A stretch of DNA of 64,000 nucleotides from Chryseobacterium taichungense (GCF_900109935.1 NZ_FOBV01000007.1:1-64000); one strand, 5' to 3'. Positions 1 through 7,815 are shown, counted from the stretch's first letter. Notes: generated by a model from the letters alone, not told the origin. Program-made: numbers and translations.

Positions 1-792
1 GCAGATGGGACTGTAGCCAACGCAGATTTAGCTTCGGGAGTAGGAGGGATTTACAAAGGAGACGGTTCATTATCCGGGAATACAACTGTGACACAGGGAA
101 ACAATACTTTGGCATTCAGTTCTTCGGCTACTAATGGCTTTTCTGTGGCAGGCTCAACGTTATCTGTAGATGGAGTGAATAATAGAGTAGGGATAGGCAC
201 AACTAGTCCGTCTGCTAAGTTAGAGGTGAATTCAGGTACAGCAAATACTTCAGGACTTAAATTCACTAATCTTAATTCTTCCACAGCAGTAGGTACAGGT
301 CAAGCACTTGGAGTAGACTCAAGTGGAAACGTAATTACCGTTCCTAATCCTACAGCATCAAGTGTGACAACTTCAGAATCTTTTTTAGGTGGAAGCGGTA
401 ACTATGTTAGTCCTTACAATGTTAATGATTCAGGATGGACTCAAATTCCATCAACCGGCCAAACAATTACAATTCCGGCAGGAGGAAAGGGTTTATTTAT
501 CAATTTCATGTTAGGAATAGATTACGCGAGCTCTCCAACAGGAGGAGGTCAGGCATATTATACGTCAAGGCTTTTTGTAGATGGAGTAGCAACAAATGTA
601 TTTCAAACTACTCAGGAGCCAGGCACAGGAAGTCAAACGCAATATAATTTGAATTCAGTAATATTTTTGACTGCAGGTAGTCATACTGTTGATGTAAGAA
701 TGAAGAGAACTTATAATAACGGGACTACTAGTGGACAAAACATGAACTGTGGAGTAATGTCGATGAGCTTTAATGCGAGTTATATCAACTAA
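1..792 (+). CDS. tail-fibre-like secreted protein, 5' end outside the window
   Basis: The reading frame is open from base 1, so the gene begins upstream and only its last 263 codons are seen. The visible part is rich in Gly, Ser, Thr and Asn and carries the phrase VGIGTTSPSAKLEV, which recurs in large Bacteroidota surface and tail-fibre-like proteins, often just before a C-terminal head domain. The last 140 residues have no such repeat and look like a compact beta-rich domain. No T9SS sorting domain is seen at the C terminus. The codon at 88 is not the true start, since the same frame continues upstream in the same style. The function is unknown; surface or extracellular display is inferred from composition. 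Confidence 0.8.
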   Translation, partial: ADGTVANADLASGVGGIYKGDGSLSGNTTVTQGNNTLAFSSSATNGFSVAGSTLSVDGVNNRVGIGTTSPSAKLEVNSGTANTSGLKFTNLNSSTAVGTGQALGVDSSGNVITVPNPTASSVTTSESFLGGSGNYVSPYNVNDSGWTQIPSTGQTITIPAGGKGLFINFMLGIDYASSPTGGGQAYYTSRLFVDGVATNVFQTTQEPGTGSQTQYNLNSVIFLTAGSHTVDVRMKRTYNNGTTSGQNMNCGVMSMSFNASYIN

Positions 793-928
793 TTACATTA
801 GTATCTCACGCTGGTGCGAACGTTCCGCTCGTGCCGGTTTTAAAGCAAGAATAGGATAGGGTTTACTTACAAGCAGAACGCTTTAGCCAGACTGCTGATC
901 TTAGTTATAATTTGTAATTAATAATCCT

Positions 929-961
929 AAACCTTCCGGGTTTCCGAAACCTTGAAGGTTT
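929..961 (+). terminator. nested hairpin after the tail-fibre-like gene
   Basis: An 8-bp outer stem (AAACCTTC at 929-936 with GAAGGTTT at 954-961) encloses a second stem (GGTTTC at 939-944 with GAAACC at 946-951). Only a short T run follows, so it is a weak terminator candidate and could instead be a dispersed palindromic repeat. It lies just upstream of the start at 996. Confidence 0.4.
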
Positions 962-995
962 TAAAATCAACAATCATTTTTAAAATAAATTACTT

Positions 996-1730
996 ATGTC
1001 AACAATTCTTCATCGCATAAAAGCGTATCTCTACGATAACGTTTTAACCAAAGACAATCCCAATGATTTCATTGCCCGTACGGCAAGCGAGCGCAGCCTT
1101 AATGTTCAGCAGATCTGCCACGCAGCTGTATCCCGTGGCGGAGCAGACATCTCCGCCTCTTCCATGGAGCACGCCACCGAGCTCTTCCTGAAAGAAATGG
1201 CCTATCAGCTTTGTGATGGCTTTTCTGTAAACACTGGGTACTTCACCGCAAGCACCACCATCCGCGGGGTGTTCGACAGCCCGTCGGAGACGTTTAACAA
1301 AGACAAGCACAGCATCATCTTCCAGTTCAATCAGGGAGAAAAGTTACGGGCAGAAATCCCGAATATTGAAGTTAATATTCTGGGGGTGGCAGAATCTTCT
1401 GCCGTTATCTTACAGGTAACGGATGTGAAGAGCGGTTCGGTGAATGATCTGCTTACTCCGGGCAGAAACCTGAAGATCGTGGGCAGCAAGATCAAAGTTA
1501 CCGGTGATGATGCTTCGGTAGGGATCTACTTTGTAGATGTAGCGACTCAAGGAAGAATCAAAGTAGAGCAGAGTGATATTGTCACGAATAATCCTTCGGA
1601 GGTTATGGTGGTGATTCCGGCATTGGCGGCAGGGACGTATAATCTGGAAGTGGTAACGCAATACAGCAGCGGGGCTTCATTAAAAGATCCAAGAACGGCT
1701 ACTCTCGATAAAATACTGACGGTGGCATAA
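996..1730 (+). CDS. HU-like DNA-binding protein with C-terminal Ig-like (DUF4469) domain
   Basis: The protein has 244 residues and starts at ATG 996. Residues about 1-120 resemble the Bacteroidota HU-type DNA-binding domain, with the conserved opening in which a short basic peptide is followed by NPNDFIARTASERSLNVQQI. Residues about 130-244 match the DUF4469 Ig-like fold that usually follows it (LTPGRNLKIVGSKIKVTG, then NLEVVTQYS near the end). The family is abundant in Bacteroidota, often in several copies, and is thought to bind the nucleoid; the target here is unknown. The first half is visibly richer in G and C than its neighbours. The gene stands alone, followed by a palindrome-rich gap. 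Confidence 0.75.
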   Translation: MSTILHRIKAYLYDNVLTKDNPNDFIARTASERSLNVQQICHAAVSRGGADISASSMEHATELFLKEMAYQLCDGFSVNTGYFTASTTIRGVFDSPSETFNKDKHSIIFQFNQGEKLRAEIPNIEVNILGVAESSAVILQVTDVKSGSVNDLLTPGRNLKIVGSKIKVTGDDASVGIYFVDVATQGRIKVEQSDIVTNNPSEVMVVIPALAAGTYNLEVVTQYSSGASLKDPRTATLDKILTVA

Positions 1731-1743
1731 GCTTACAGCACTT

Positions 1744-1860
1744 GTTTTCGAGAGACGATCATGTCGCCCGATGAGAGATGCTCTCATCGGGCGTGATAAG
1801 AGGGTTATCTCGAGCGAGATAAGGTGTTCTCATCGACCGATGAGAACACTTCTCGAAAAC
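1744..1860. repeat. 117-base cloverleaf of nested inverted repeats
   Basis: Four perfect stems are seen. The outer stem is 10 bp (GTTTTCGAGA at 1744-1753 with TCTCGAAAAC at 1851-1860). Inside lie three hairpins: 13 bp with a 3-base loop (1765-1777 with 1781-1793), 8 bp with a 2-base loop (1805-1812 with 1815-1822) and 12 bp with a 2-base loop (1824-1835 with 1838-1849). The arms reuse the words CTCATCG/CGATGAG and CTCG/CGAG. It has no open frame, no tRNA anticodon arm or CCA end, and no T tract. It may be a structured RNA, a cruciform or a mobile repeat; which one is not decided by the sequence. Confidence 0.75.
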
Positions 1861-1900
1861 CTAAAACCTTTAACAGGGTAATTTTTTTTAGTATAATGGT

Positions 1901-1934
1901 ACTCCGGCTTAGGGAATTTCCCGGCCGGAGTTTT
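1901..1934 (+). terminator. hairpin with short T tail
   Basis: ACTCCGGC at 1901-1908 pairs with GCCGGAGT at 1924-1931, and an inner GGGAA/TTCCC stem (1912-1922) stacks on it. The T tail is short (1931-1934). It may end transcription of the HU-like gene, although it lies 170 bases after its stop and beyond the cloverleaf element. Confidence 0.45.
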
Positions 1935-2400
1935 GGCTTCGGCTCCGCTCAGCCAACTTTGAGTGGGAGGGGTTGAGAGTTATAGAATGTAATGGTTTTT
2001 ATCATTCTAGTTTGTCATCCCGTAGGGATCTAAGCCCGAATCTTTCCATGCTAACTTTAAACGCTATGCCGAGATTCCTACGGAAATCACAGATTCGACG
2101 TAGTCAATGACAAAAATGTGTGGTGAGTGTGTGAGGGTTGGAGAGTTTTAGAGTATGAGAGTTCCCTTCGGTTAGGTATATGGACTTCTACGAAGCGACA
2201 AAAAATAGTCGAATGGCGGCGCCTGAGCGGAGTCGAAGGCCCGCGTACACTTGAAGGACTGGTGGCTGAGCGGAGCCGAAGCCACCATTGAGGTTGTTGT
2301 GTTTGGGAGTGGATTAAGCGTCTTTAGAGATAGCTGTATGGATATTCTTCTGGAACGACGAAAAGTAGTCGGCTGGCGGCGCCTGAGCGGAGTCGAAGGC
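1935..2400. repeat. REP-like repeat family, four copies
   Basis: GGCTTCGGCTCCGCTCAGCC at 1935-1954 recurs as its exact reverse complement at 2263-2282, inside a larger hairpin (2261-2286) closed by GGTGGCT/AGCCACC. A related 27-base word, ending in the palindrome-like GCCTGAGCGGAGTCGAAGGC, is identical at 2214-2240 and 2374-2400, exactly 160 bases apart. All four share the core CTTCG(A/G)CTCCGCTCAG on one strand or the other. They look like interspersed REP/BIME-type elements; no transposase is nearby. Confidence 0.7.
2011..2114. repeat. degenerate palindromic element with TTTGTCAT ends
   Basis: TTTGTCAT at 2011-2018 and its complement ATGACAAA at 2107-2114 bound a segment with CCCGTAGGGATCT near one end and GATTCCTACGGAAAT towards the other. 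It reads as a worn interspersed inverted element of the kind often found between genes in this group. No coding potential is seen. Confidence 0.5.
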
Positions 2401-2417
2401 CGCGTTACAAAAAATAA

Positions 2418-2447
2418 AAGGTGGCTTCGAGATCTCGAAGCCACCTT
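2418..2447 (-). terminator. 30-base perfect palindrome, terminator of the J-domain gene
   Basis: The two 15-base arms, 2418-2432 and 2433-2447, are exact complements around the centre GAGATCTC. On the minus strand the hairpin is followed by a T-rich stretch (2405-2417), so it ends the J-domain gene that stops at 2477. The plus-strand side is also T-rich, so it may work in both directions. Confidence 0.75.
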
Positions 2448-2476
2448 ATTTTAAATAATCAATATTTTAAAACAGA

Positions 2477-2923
2477 TTAATCCGCCATTACTTCACCTGC
2501 CTTTCGGTAAACAAAGCTGCCATAAATATGTCTTCTTGCAAAACGGCTCGGAGAATCGGCATTCACCATTTTGATATAGGTATTTCTCGGAACACCAAGG
2601 TATTCATAAATGTTTCCGTTAAGATGTTGAATGGTCAGTATCGATTTTTCAAGATAGAAATCCTGAATATTGGAGGTCGTAACCGTTTCCGTATATTCTT
2701 CTTTATATTTTTCCTGCGTTTCAGGGTTGATGCTCACCAGGAAATGATAGGCTTCAATCACCGATTTGCTTTTCTCTTCTGCTTCCACCTTACCGGCTTC
2801 ATCATTGATAAATTTATCAGGATGCGTGTCTTTCATTACATTTCTGTAAATGGTTTTCAGCTCTTTTAAGGTTACGTTTTTATCTACTTCCAGAAGCTTT
2901 CTGTATTCGCCTAATTTTTTCAT
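2477..2923 (-). CDS. J-domain protein with C-terminal KTSC domain
   Basis: The protein has 148 residues. Residues about 5-70 form a J domain with the HPD tripeptide at 34-36, the part that stimulates the ATPase of DnaK-type Hsp70. It lacks the Gly/Phe region and zinc finger of true DnaJ. Residues about 98-142 match the KTSC domain (YLGVPRNTYIKMVNADSP, then RRHIYG), a small domain often found in lysyl-tRNA-synthetase-like and phage proteins. A co-chaperone that recruits Hsp70 to a specific client bound by KTSC is a reasonable inference. The gene is monocistronic, with its own -7 box and terminator. Confidence 0.75.
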   Translation of the reverse strand: MKKLGEYRKLLEVDKNVTLKELKTIYRNVMKDTHPDKFINDEAGKVEAEEKSKSVIEAYHFLVSINPETQEKYKEEYTETVTTSNIQDFYLEKSILTIQHLNGNIYEYLGVPRNTYIKMVNADSPSRFARRHIYGSFVYRKAGEVMAD

Positions 2924-2948
2924 ATGGTTGGATCCTTATTTCGGGATG

Positions 2949-2956
2949 CAAAATTA
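2949..2956 (-). promoter_or_regulatory. -7 box for the J-domain gene
   Basis: On the minus strand the bases read TAATTTTG, matching the Bacteroidota consensus TAnnTTTG, 25 bases before the ATG at 2923. I could not identify a convincing -33 TTTG. Confidence 0.5.
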
Positions 2957-3008
2957 GGGTTTTAAATTGATAGTATGGAATGAATCTATTTAATTATTTT
3001 GGAATCAA

Positions 3009-3030
3009 ATATATATATATATATATATAT
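3009..3030. repeat. (AT)11 microsatellite touching the darG stop codon
   Basis: Eleven uninterrupted AT dinucleotides end at the first base of the darG stop codon (3030-3032). The tract marks the 3' border of the very AT-rich darTG pair. It is self-complementary, but no terminator with a GC stem is visible after darG. Confidence 0.85.
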
Positions 3031-4070
3031 TATGTATACAGTGAATTGTTTATGTTATTTAAAGCAATTTCAATGAAATGTGGCTTTTTAGCAAACAAAG
3101 TAATTTTTCTATTGTTCCATTGTTCCATTTTATGAATTATAGCTTCTACATTATTTACTTTCTCTTTTTCTTTTATATAATCAACTGTAGATAATAATTC
3201 TAATGCAAAATTTGAATAAAAACCAGATAAAAACGATTTGGTTTTGTCAGCAATATCTTTATATGCTAAATTTTCGTCTCTGTTTAAATATTTAATAATA
3301 TCTTTTTCAGCATCTAATATTAATCCCAATTCTTCAAAAGGCTTTTTATCTTTTGAACTGTAGCCTGTTATATAACTTCCATTGAGGTGATAAAGAACAT
3401 GTTTGATTTTACCTGAATATGGGCCATAGAAATTTTTTTTATAGTCTAATTTTAAAATATCTCTTGCCCCAAATTTTTGTAGAAAATATGCAACTTTTTC
3501 AGCAGAAAATTCTGATAAAAATTCACCATTCTTCACTAGATCAAAAAGTACATACAGTAACATAGCGCGCGCTGGTGTTAGAGAAGTTCTTTCTTTTCTT
3601 AGTACTTCTATAATTTTACTATTAGGCTCGTATATTTGAACTTCACAATCAATGTTTTCTAAATATTCTTCTAATATTTTTTTGACTTTATTCCAATCCA
3701 AGCCTCCATTTCCTGCTCCTAAAGGAGGAATCGCAATGGATTTTATTTCTTTATCATTAATGATTTTTATCAAATCAATTAAGCCCTTTTCAATATATGA
3801 ATATTCTGATGGCTTTCTCCAACTTGTTTTTGTGGGAAAATTAATTATGATCTTCTTACCTTTCAAGAGCGTATTTTCTTCAAATACGAATAGCTTGCCT
3901 ATTCCAATTTCATTATTTTTACATGCTTTTACATATTCTTTATAATTATTTGGAAATTGATTTTTAAATTGTAAAGCAATACCTTTACCCATTACACCAT
4001 CGGTATTAACGGTATTTACTAATGCTTTAGCATTACTATCTAATAAGTTTCCAATTTTATATTGTATCAT
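3030..4070 (-). CDS. darG: DarG-like antitoxin: DNA ADP-ribosyl glycohydrolase macrodomain
   Basis: The protein has 346 residues. Residues about 1-155 form a macrodomain (IGNLLDSNAKALVNTVNTDG, MGKGIALQFK, PPLGAGNGGLDW). Lys81 in the NFPTKTSW segment sits where the DarG catalytic lysine is expected. Residues about 160-346 match the C-terminal DarG region thought to bind and block DarT. DarG enzymes remove ADP-ribose from thymidine in DNA, undoing DarT damage. The start is 2 bases after the darT stop, so translation is probably coupled. The pair is more AT-rich than its neighbours, which suggests acquisition. The assignment is firm for the macrodomain and for the pairing with DarT. Confidence 0.88.
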   Translation of the reverse strand: MIQYKIGNLLDSNAKALVNTVNTDGVMGKGIALQFKNQFPNNYKEYVKACKNNEIGIGKLFVFEENTLLKGKKIIINFPTKTSWRKPSEYSYIEKGLIDLIKIINDKEIKSIAIPPLGAGNGGLDWNKVKKILEEYLENIDCEVQIYEPNSKIIEVLRKERTSLTPARAMLLYVLFDLVKNGEFLSEFSAEKVAYFLQKFGARDILKLDYKKNFYGPYSGKIKHVLYHLNGSYITGYSSKDKKPFEELGLILDAEKDIIKYLNRDENLAYKDIADKTKSFLSGFYSNFALELLSTVDYIKEKEKVNNVEAIIHKMEQWNNRKITLFAKKPHFIEIALNNINNSLYT

Positions 4071-4072
4071 AA

Positions 4073-4696
4073 TTAAAAATAGTATTGACGTCTAACAACA
4101 ATTTTATTTACATCGATCCCATAAGAAATTAACCTGTCTTTGGCTTCTTTATCGTAACAAATATAACCTAAAATATTATTTAAGGGTAAATCTGCCTCTA
4201 ACAAAAACTCAGCTTCCTTTCTCCTTTTTTTATCCAAATCATTTTCATCTTTCCAATCTTTACAATTTATAGCTTCATGATCCAATATATTTTCAATATT
4301 GTAAACTTGACTTTTAGAATATTCCGATGTTAAATTATTATTTGCATGTCCATCAGTAAATATAAAATTTAGATTGGAATCTAAAATTTTCTGAACTGAA
4401 GTTACACAATATATTATATTCGTTGGTTTTGTTGATGCTACGCCATTAAATCCTTTTTGTATTACATAAAGCATAGGAGTTCTTATAGCAAAATAGAAAG
4501 GTATATAATCTCCTATAGTTTTCCCAGAATTAAGCGGATAATGATTCCTGGTTGATATTATTGAATTATCACCAATTGGAATATAGTTTTTATTACTATA
4601 TTGTGAATTTCTATGAGTAATTCCATATTGTAAAATATGTGGTATATTCTCAATATGTGTCATTCGAAACAAATATATTTTATTTAAAGCTGTCAT
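4073..4696 (-). CDS. darT: DarT-like toxin: DNA thymidine ADP-ribosyltransferase
   Basis: The protein has 207 residues, the usual DarT length. It begins with the family signature YLFRMTHIENIPHIL, has STRNHYPLNSG near residue 50 (Arg50 in the NAD-binding region) and carries EAEFLLEADLP with Glu163 in the position of the catalytic glutamate. DarT enzymes use NAD+ to ADP-ribosylate thymidine in single-stranded DNA, stalling replication; such pairs act in phage defence. The toxin-then-antitoxin order is normal for darTG. The gene starts 36 bases after the preceding gene's stop and has no obvious -7 box in that gap, so it may be read from the upstream operon. I infer the DarT2 type from general resemblance only. 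Confidence 0.88.
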   Translation of the reverse strand: MTALNKIYLFRMTHIENIPHILQYGITHRNSQYSNKNYIPIGDNSIISTRNHYPLNSGKTIGDYIPFYFAIRTPMLYVIQKGFNGVASTKPTNIIYCVTSVQKILDSNLNFIFTDGHANNNLTSEYSKSQVYNIENILDHEAINCKDWKDENDLDKKRRKEAEFLLEADLPLNNILGYICYDKEAKDRLISYGIDVNKIVVRRQYYF

Positions 4697-4732
4697 CTAA
4701 GTTAATGGCAATTTACAATTTAATATTTAATT

Positions 4733-5311
4733 TTATTCCGTCCTCTGGTAAATATGCGTTACTTTCGAATTTTTGATAAAATCCTCTAATGAGGTACCTT
4801 TCACCGCATTTTTATCAGTAAGTTCTACATAATAGATCATCGTATTAGGAAACTTCGGATCCTTACACAAAATTCTGAATCTTTTTACTTTGTCATCAGT
4901 ACTTAAAAATGCAAGTTCCGAAGCATTGTAAAACCTGATATTGTTTACATCGAAAGCATCTTTCCAGTTTTTCTGCAGTTTGGCAAATCTTTTCTGGGTT
5001 CTGTCGCTGTCTTCATTTTCAAACTTATCAATCTGAAAATCGGTTAAAAGTTGTGGATAGATCAATCCTTCCTGAAGAATAGCCTTGGTGATCTTATCAG
5101 ATTTATCATAAAAAACAACTTTACTGTCAAACAGCACCTGATTGTCTTTTACCACCATATTTCCAGCAAATTTCTTATAGCTTTTCTTTTTGTAGTCGTT
5201 TTTAAAATGTTCAATCACAGCTTTGTCTTTCGGACCCGGCTTTTCTGTCTTTTGTGCAAAAACCGGCATGGATAAAACTAATGAAAGGCCGGCAGTGTAT
5301 AATAATTTCAT
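4733..5311 (-). CDS. secreted protein of unknown function
   Basis: The protein has 192 residues. The first 19 look like a cleavable signal peptide (MKLLYTAGLSLVLSMPVFA followed by Q). The mature part is lysine- and aspartate-rich and without cysteine pairs or membrane segments, so it is probably periplasmic. I do not recognise a family. It lies 24 bases after nudK and 36 bases before darT in a same-strand run, so it may be the last resident gene of the HPP operon before the darTG insertion. Confidence 0.7.
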   Translation of the reverse strand: MKLLYTAGLSLVLSMPVFAQKTEKPGPKDKAVIEHFKNDYKKKSYKKFAGNMVVKDNQVLFDSKVVFYDKSDKITKAILQEGLIYPQLLTDFQIDKFENEDSDRTQKRFAKLQKNWKDAFDVNNIRFYNASELAFLSTDDKVKRFRILCKDPKFPNTMIYYVELTDKNAVKGTSLEDFIKNSKVTHIYQRTE

Positions 5312-5335
5312 GATATTTAATTAACTTTTATGAAT

Positions 5336-5917
5336 TTAAAGAATATTTTTAAGTCTTACATATTGGAGCAGCATAATGGTCTTGGCATCTTTAATTTCTC
5401 CGGATTCGATCATTGCCAGGGCATCATTAACAGAAAGTTCAAGGACTTCAATATCTTCGCCCTCATCTTCAAGTCCACCACCGTCTGCGATCTTCATTTC
5501 TTTTGAATATTCGGCAATGAAGAAATGAAGAATCTCCGTTACGGATCCCGGTGACATATAGGCTTCAAAGATCTTCTCGACATGAGATATCTGGTATCCT
5601 GTTTCTTCTTCAGTTTCCCTTTTGATGCACTCTTCGGGATTGTCATTATCCAGCAGTCCTGCACATGCTTCGATCATCATTCCTGAAGGATTTCCGTTGA
5701 TAAATGTAGGCAAACGGAACTGTCTCGTTAAAATCACTGTACCCGATGTTTTATTATACAACAGAATAACGGCGCCGTTTCCACGGTCGTATGCTTCACG
5801 GCTCTGTTGCTCAACGCTGCCGTTTTTTTTCTGAATAGTAAAAGTTACTTTCTTCAAGGTATACCAGTTGTCTGATAATATTTCTGTTTTTTCTATCTGA
5901 ACGTTTGTATTAGGCAT
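5336..5917 (-). CDS. nudK: GDP-mannose pyrophosphatase, NudK-type Nudix hydrolase
   Basis: The protein has 193 residues, close to Escherichia coli NudK in length and in conserved segments throughout ([56 protein letters not shown]). The Nudix box spans about residues 87-108 ([20 protein letters not shown], then TG), with the metal-binding EExxE core present. The family hydrolyses GDP-mannose and related nucleotide sugars to GMP and mannose-1-phosphate. It is 20 bases after the epimerase gene and 24 before the secreted protein, consistent with one transcript. ADP-ribose activity is an alternative reading, of note next to the ADP-ribose enzymes of darTG, but NudK is the closest match. Confidence 0.85.
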   Translation of the reverse strand: MPNTNVQIEKTEILSDNWYTLKKVTFTIQKKNGSVEQQSREAYDRGNGAVILLYNKTSGTVILTRQFRLPTFINGNPSGMMIEACAGLLDNDNPEECIKRETEEETGYQISHVEKIFEAYMSPGSVTEILHFFIAEYSKEMKIADGGGLEDEGEDIEVLELSVNDALAMIESGEIKDAKTIMLLQYVRLKNIL

Positions 5918-5937
5918 AGATTGTATGATCTTGGTAA

Positions 5938-6843
5938 TTATTTCTTTAATAAATCTTCTAAAGCAGCTTTTAAATCGGGAAACTCAAAGTGAAACCCCGC
6001 TTTCTGAATTTTCCCTGCAGAAGCTCTTGAACCTTCCAATAAAGCATCTGCCAGTTCACCAAAGATAAGTTTTAAAAGGAATCCGGGAACATTCGGCATA
6101 AAGAGCGGTTTCTTTATAACTTCTGCAATTGTTTTGGTTAAATTTTCATTGGTAGTATGCTGAGGTGACACAGCATTGAAAGCTCCGTCGATCTCTGAAT
6201 TTTGAATGGCATATTCGTAGATCGCAACAACATCCTCAATATGAATCCATGGCATATATTGTTTTCCGGTTCCCAGAGGAGAACCTATTCCTATTTTGAT
6301 GGTTGGAAGCATCTTCTTTAAGGCGCCATCCTTTTCTGAAAGAATAACCGCTGTACGGATTTTCGCCACTCTTTCCGCAAGGTTTTGCTTTTTGAACTGG
6401 TCGGCGGCTGCTTCCCATAAGACAACGACTTCACTTAGAAAGTCATCTCCCTGACCGTCATTCTCATTAAAAATTTTATCTGTGGTTTTTGTTCCGTAGT
6501 AATTGATCCCGGAAGCGGTTATAAAAGATTTTAGTTTAATATTTTGCTCCTGTAGTTTCTTTAAAATTAGTCCGGCAGAATCAATTCTGCTGGAGATCAG
6601 CTCTTTTTTTCGTTCATCTGTCCACCGTTTTTCAGAAATGTTGGCACCCGCCAGATGAATGATATGTGAGACTCCTTCAAGTGCATTTTCATCCATAGTC
6701 TGCGCTTTGATATTCCATTCAAACTCATTGTCATGCTTTTTATTTCGGGTTAATAAGCGAACGGTATAGTTTTTCTCAAGCCTTTTTGAAAGCTCTTGGG
6801 CGATAAGTCCGCTTGCTCCGGTGATCAGTATAATGTCTTTCAT
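5938..6843 (-). CDS. TIGR01777-family NAD(P)-binding epimerase (YfcH-like)
   Basis: The protein has 301 residues. The N terminus has the extended-SDR Rossmann loop GASGLIA (9-15), then [12 protein letters not shown] (the family signature around 63-74) and SRIDSAGLI. An active-site-like SGINYYG segment lies near residue 113. The C-terminal part (about 255-301: [20 protein letters not shown]) is the DUF1731 tail typical of this family. The substrate of these proteins is not known. It sits 20 bases downstream of the zinc-finger gene and 20 bases upstream of nudK, within a long minus-strand run. Confidence 0.82.
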   Translation of the reverse strand: MKDIILITGASGLIAQELSKRLEKNYTVRLLTRNKKHDNEFEWNIKAQTMDENALEGVSHIIHLAGANISEKRWTDERKKELISSRIDSAGLILKKLQEQNIKLKSFITASGINYYGTKTTDKIFNENDGQGDDFLSEVVVLWEAAADQFKKQNLAERVAKIRTAVILSEKDGALKKMLPTIKIGIGSPLGTGKQYMPWIHIEDVVAIYEYAIQNSEIDGAFNAVSPQHTTNENLTKTIAEVIKKPLFMPNVPGFLLKLIFGELADALLEGSRASAGKIQKAGFHFEFPDLKAALEDLLKK

Positions 6844-6863
6844 TTCATTATTGCGTTTGATAT

Positions 6864-7208
6864 TTACGACTGATTTTTAACGATTAAAACAAAATCATCA
6901 TCCAAAAGTTTATAGCCGTAGTCATATATAAATTTATACTCAGAACCGTTTTTATAAACCTTTAGATTGGTAAAATAATCAAAATCAAAACCTAAGCCAT
7001 CGAGTTTCGAGCGGGGGACTTTCGCTTTACCATCTGTATTCACTTCAGAGAGAATCCTGTAATTTTTGCGCAACTTATTATTGACATTACGCATCAGATT
7101 ATTAGAATCTTTGTTCTGTTTGTTATTGTAAGCATTTCGGCAGGCATCGTTGCAGAACTTTTTGTCTGATCTCCCGATGATCTTTTCGCCGCATTCAAGG
7201 CAATCCAT
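6864..7208 (-). CDS. small protein with N-terminal zinc-finger-like CxxC..CxxxC
   Basis: The protein has 114 residues. The N terminus reads CLECG at 3-7 and CNDACRNAYNNK at 19-30, giving Cys3, Cys6, Cys19 and Cys23 as probable zinc ligands of a short treble-clef-like ribbon. The rest is polar and ends in a beta-like segment (YKFIYDYGYKLLDDDFVLIV). Similar short proteins are common in Flavobacteria and have no assigned role. The start is 4 bases after the HPP gene stop, so the two are almost certainly co-transcribed. Confidence 0.7.
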   Translation of the reverse strand: MDCLECGEKIIGRSDKKFCNDACRNAYNNKQNKDSNNLMRNVNNKLRKNYRILSEVNTDGKAKVPRSKLDGLGFDFDYFTNLKVYKNGSEYKFIYDYGYKLLDDDFVLIVKNQS

Positions 7209-7212
7209 AATT

Positions 7213-7815
7213 TTATTTTTTCAGTTTGTGTGGATGAGCATGTTTTTTCTTTAGCAACCTTATAAATCTGCTGTGAGTAGGATAGCTTCTGTTAGAGGTA
7301 ATATTATTGAAAAAAAGTGCTACTGTTAAAAGAATAAGACATCCGGAAAGAATCGGCGATAATACATACCAAAATCCCAGCTCCGGAATTTTACCCGTTG
7401 AGCTTACTGCAATCAATGCGGTGGCGCCACCCGGAGGATGAAGCGTCTTTGTATACTGCATTATGACAATGGAGAAAGCAACTGCAAGAGGCGCCGAAAG
7501 CCAGATAATATCAGGAACGATTTTATATATCGTAACGCCTACCAAGGCTGAGATCACATGCCCGCCAATGAGATTCCGGGGTTGTGCCAGGGGACTTTGT
7601 ATCGCTCCATAGATTAATACACTGGAGGCTCCGAAAGATCCGATAAGAAAAATATTTTCTGTTGCCGATAAAGAATGCGACTGGATAAAAGCAATGATTC
7701 CAATTCCGAAAAACGCTCCCAGAAATGACCAGAAATGTTCTTTGTAGTCTACCAGTGTTTCTTTATAAATTACATATTTTGAGACTCTCAGCGTTCTTTT
7801 GATGGTTTTCTTCAT
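7213..7815 (-). CDS. HPP-family integral membrane protein
   Basis: The protein has 200 residues with about four hydrophobic segments and the signature HPPGGATALIA at about 126-136 that names the HPP family. Related proteins have been linked to nitrite transport in plastids and cyanobacteria; the bacterial substrate is not settled. The C terminus is basic and histidine-rich. It is the first gene of a probable minus-strand operon that continues to darG. A -7 box lies immediately before the ATG, and a perfect inverted repeat overlaps the -33 region, so repression by a DNA-binding protein is likely. Confidence 0.82.
   Translation of the reverse strand: MKKTIKRTLRVSKYVIYKETLVDYKEHFWSFLGAFFGIGIIAFIQSHSLSATENIFLIGSFGASSVLIYGAIQSPLAQPRNLIGGHVISALVGVTIYKIVPDIIWLSAPLAVAFSIVIMQYTKTLHPPGGATALIAVSSTGKIPELGFWYVLSPILSGCLILLTVALFFNNITSNRSYPTHSRFIRLLKKKHAHPHKLKK

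Larger units (their letters stand above)
1731..2476. other. 746-base gene-free stretch packed with palindromes
   Basis: I see no credible gene on either strand. The short open frames between about 2170 and 2450 are translations of repeats. In order it holds a cloverleaf-shaped element (1744-1860), a terminator-like hairpin (1901-1934), a family of REP-like words (1935-2400), a degenerate palindromic element (2011-2114) and a perfect 30-base palindrome (2418-2447) that ends the minus-strand gene beyond. Confidence 0.8.

Noticed and set aside
1..1730. Prophage
   Set aside because: The tail-fibre-like phrase and HU-like protein are common chromosomal genes in this group, and no capsid, terminase, portal or integrase gene is seen.
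1744..1860. tRNA or tmRNA gene
   Set aside because: The stems are too long, the loops have only 2-3 bases, and there is no anticodon loop, T loop or CCA end.
2172..2454. Overlapping short open frames on both strands
   Set aside because: They are translations of REP-like palindromes, mirror each other across strands and have no ribosome binding site or family resemblance.
3009..3030. Replication origin signal
   Set aside because: The AT tract stands alone; I see no DnaA boxes and no origin-associated genes nearby.
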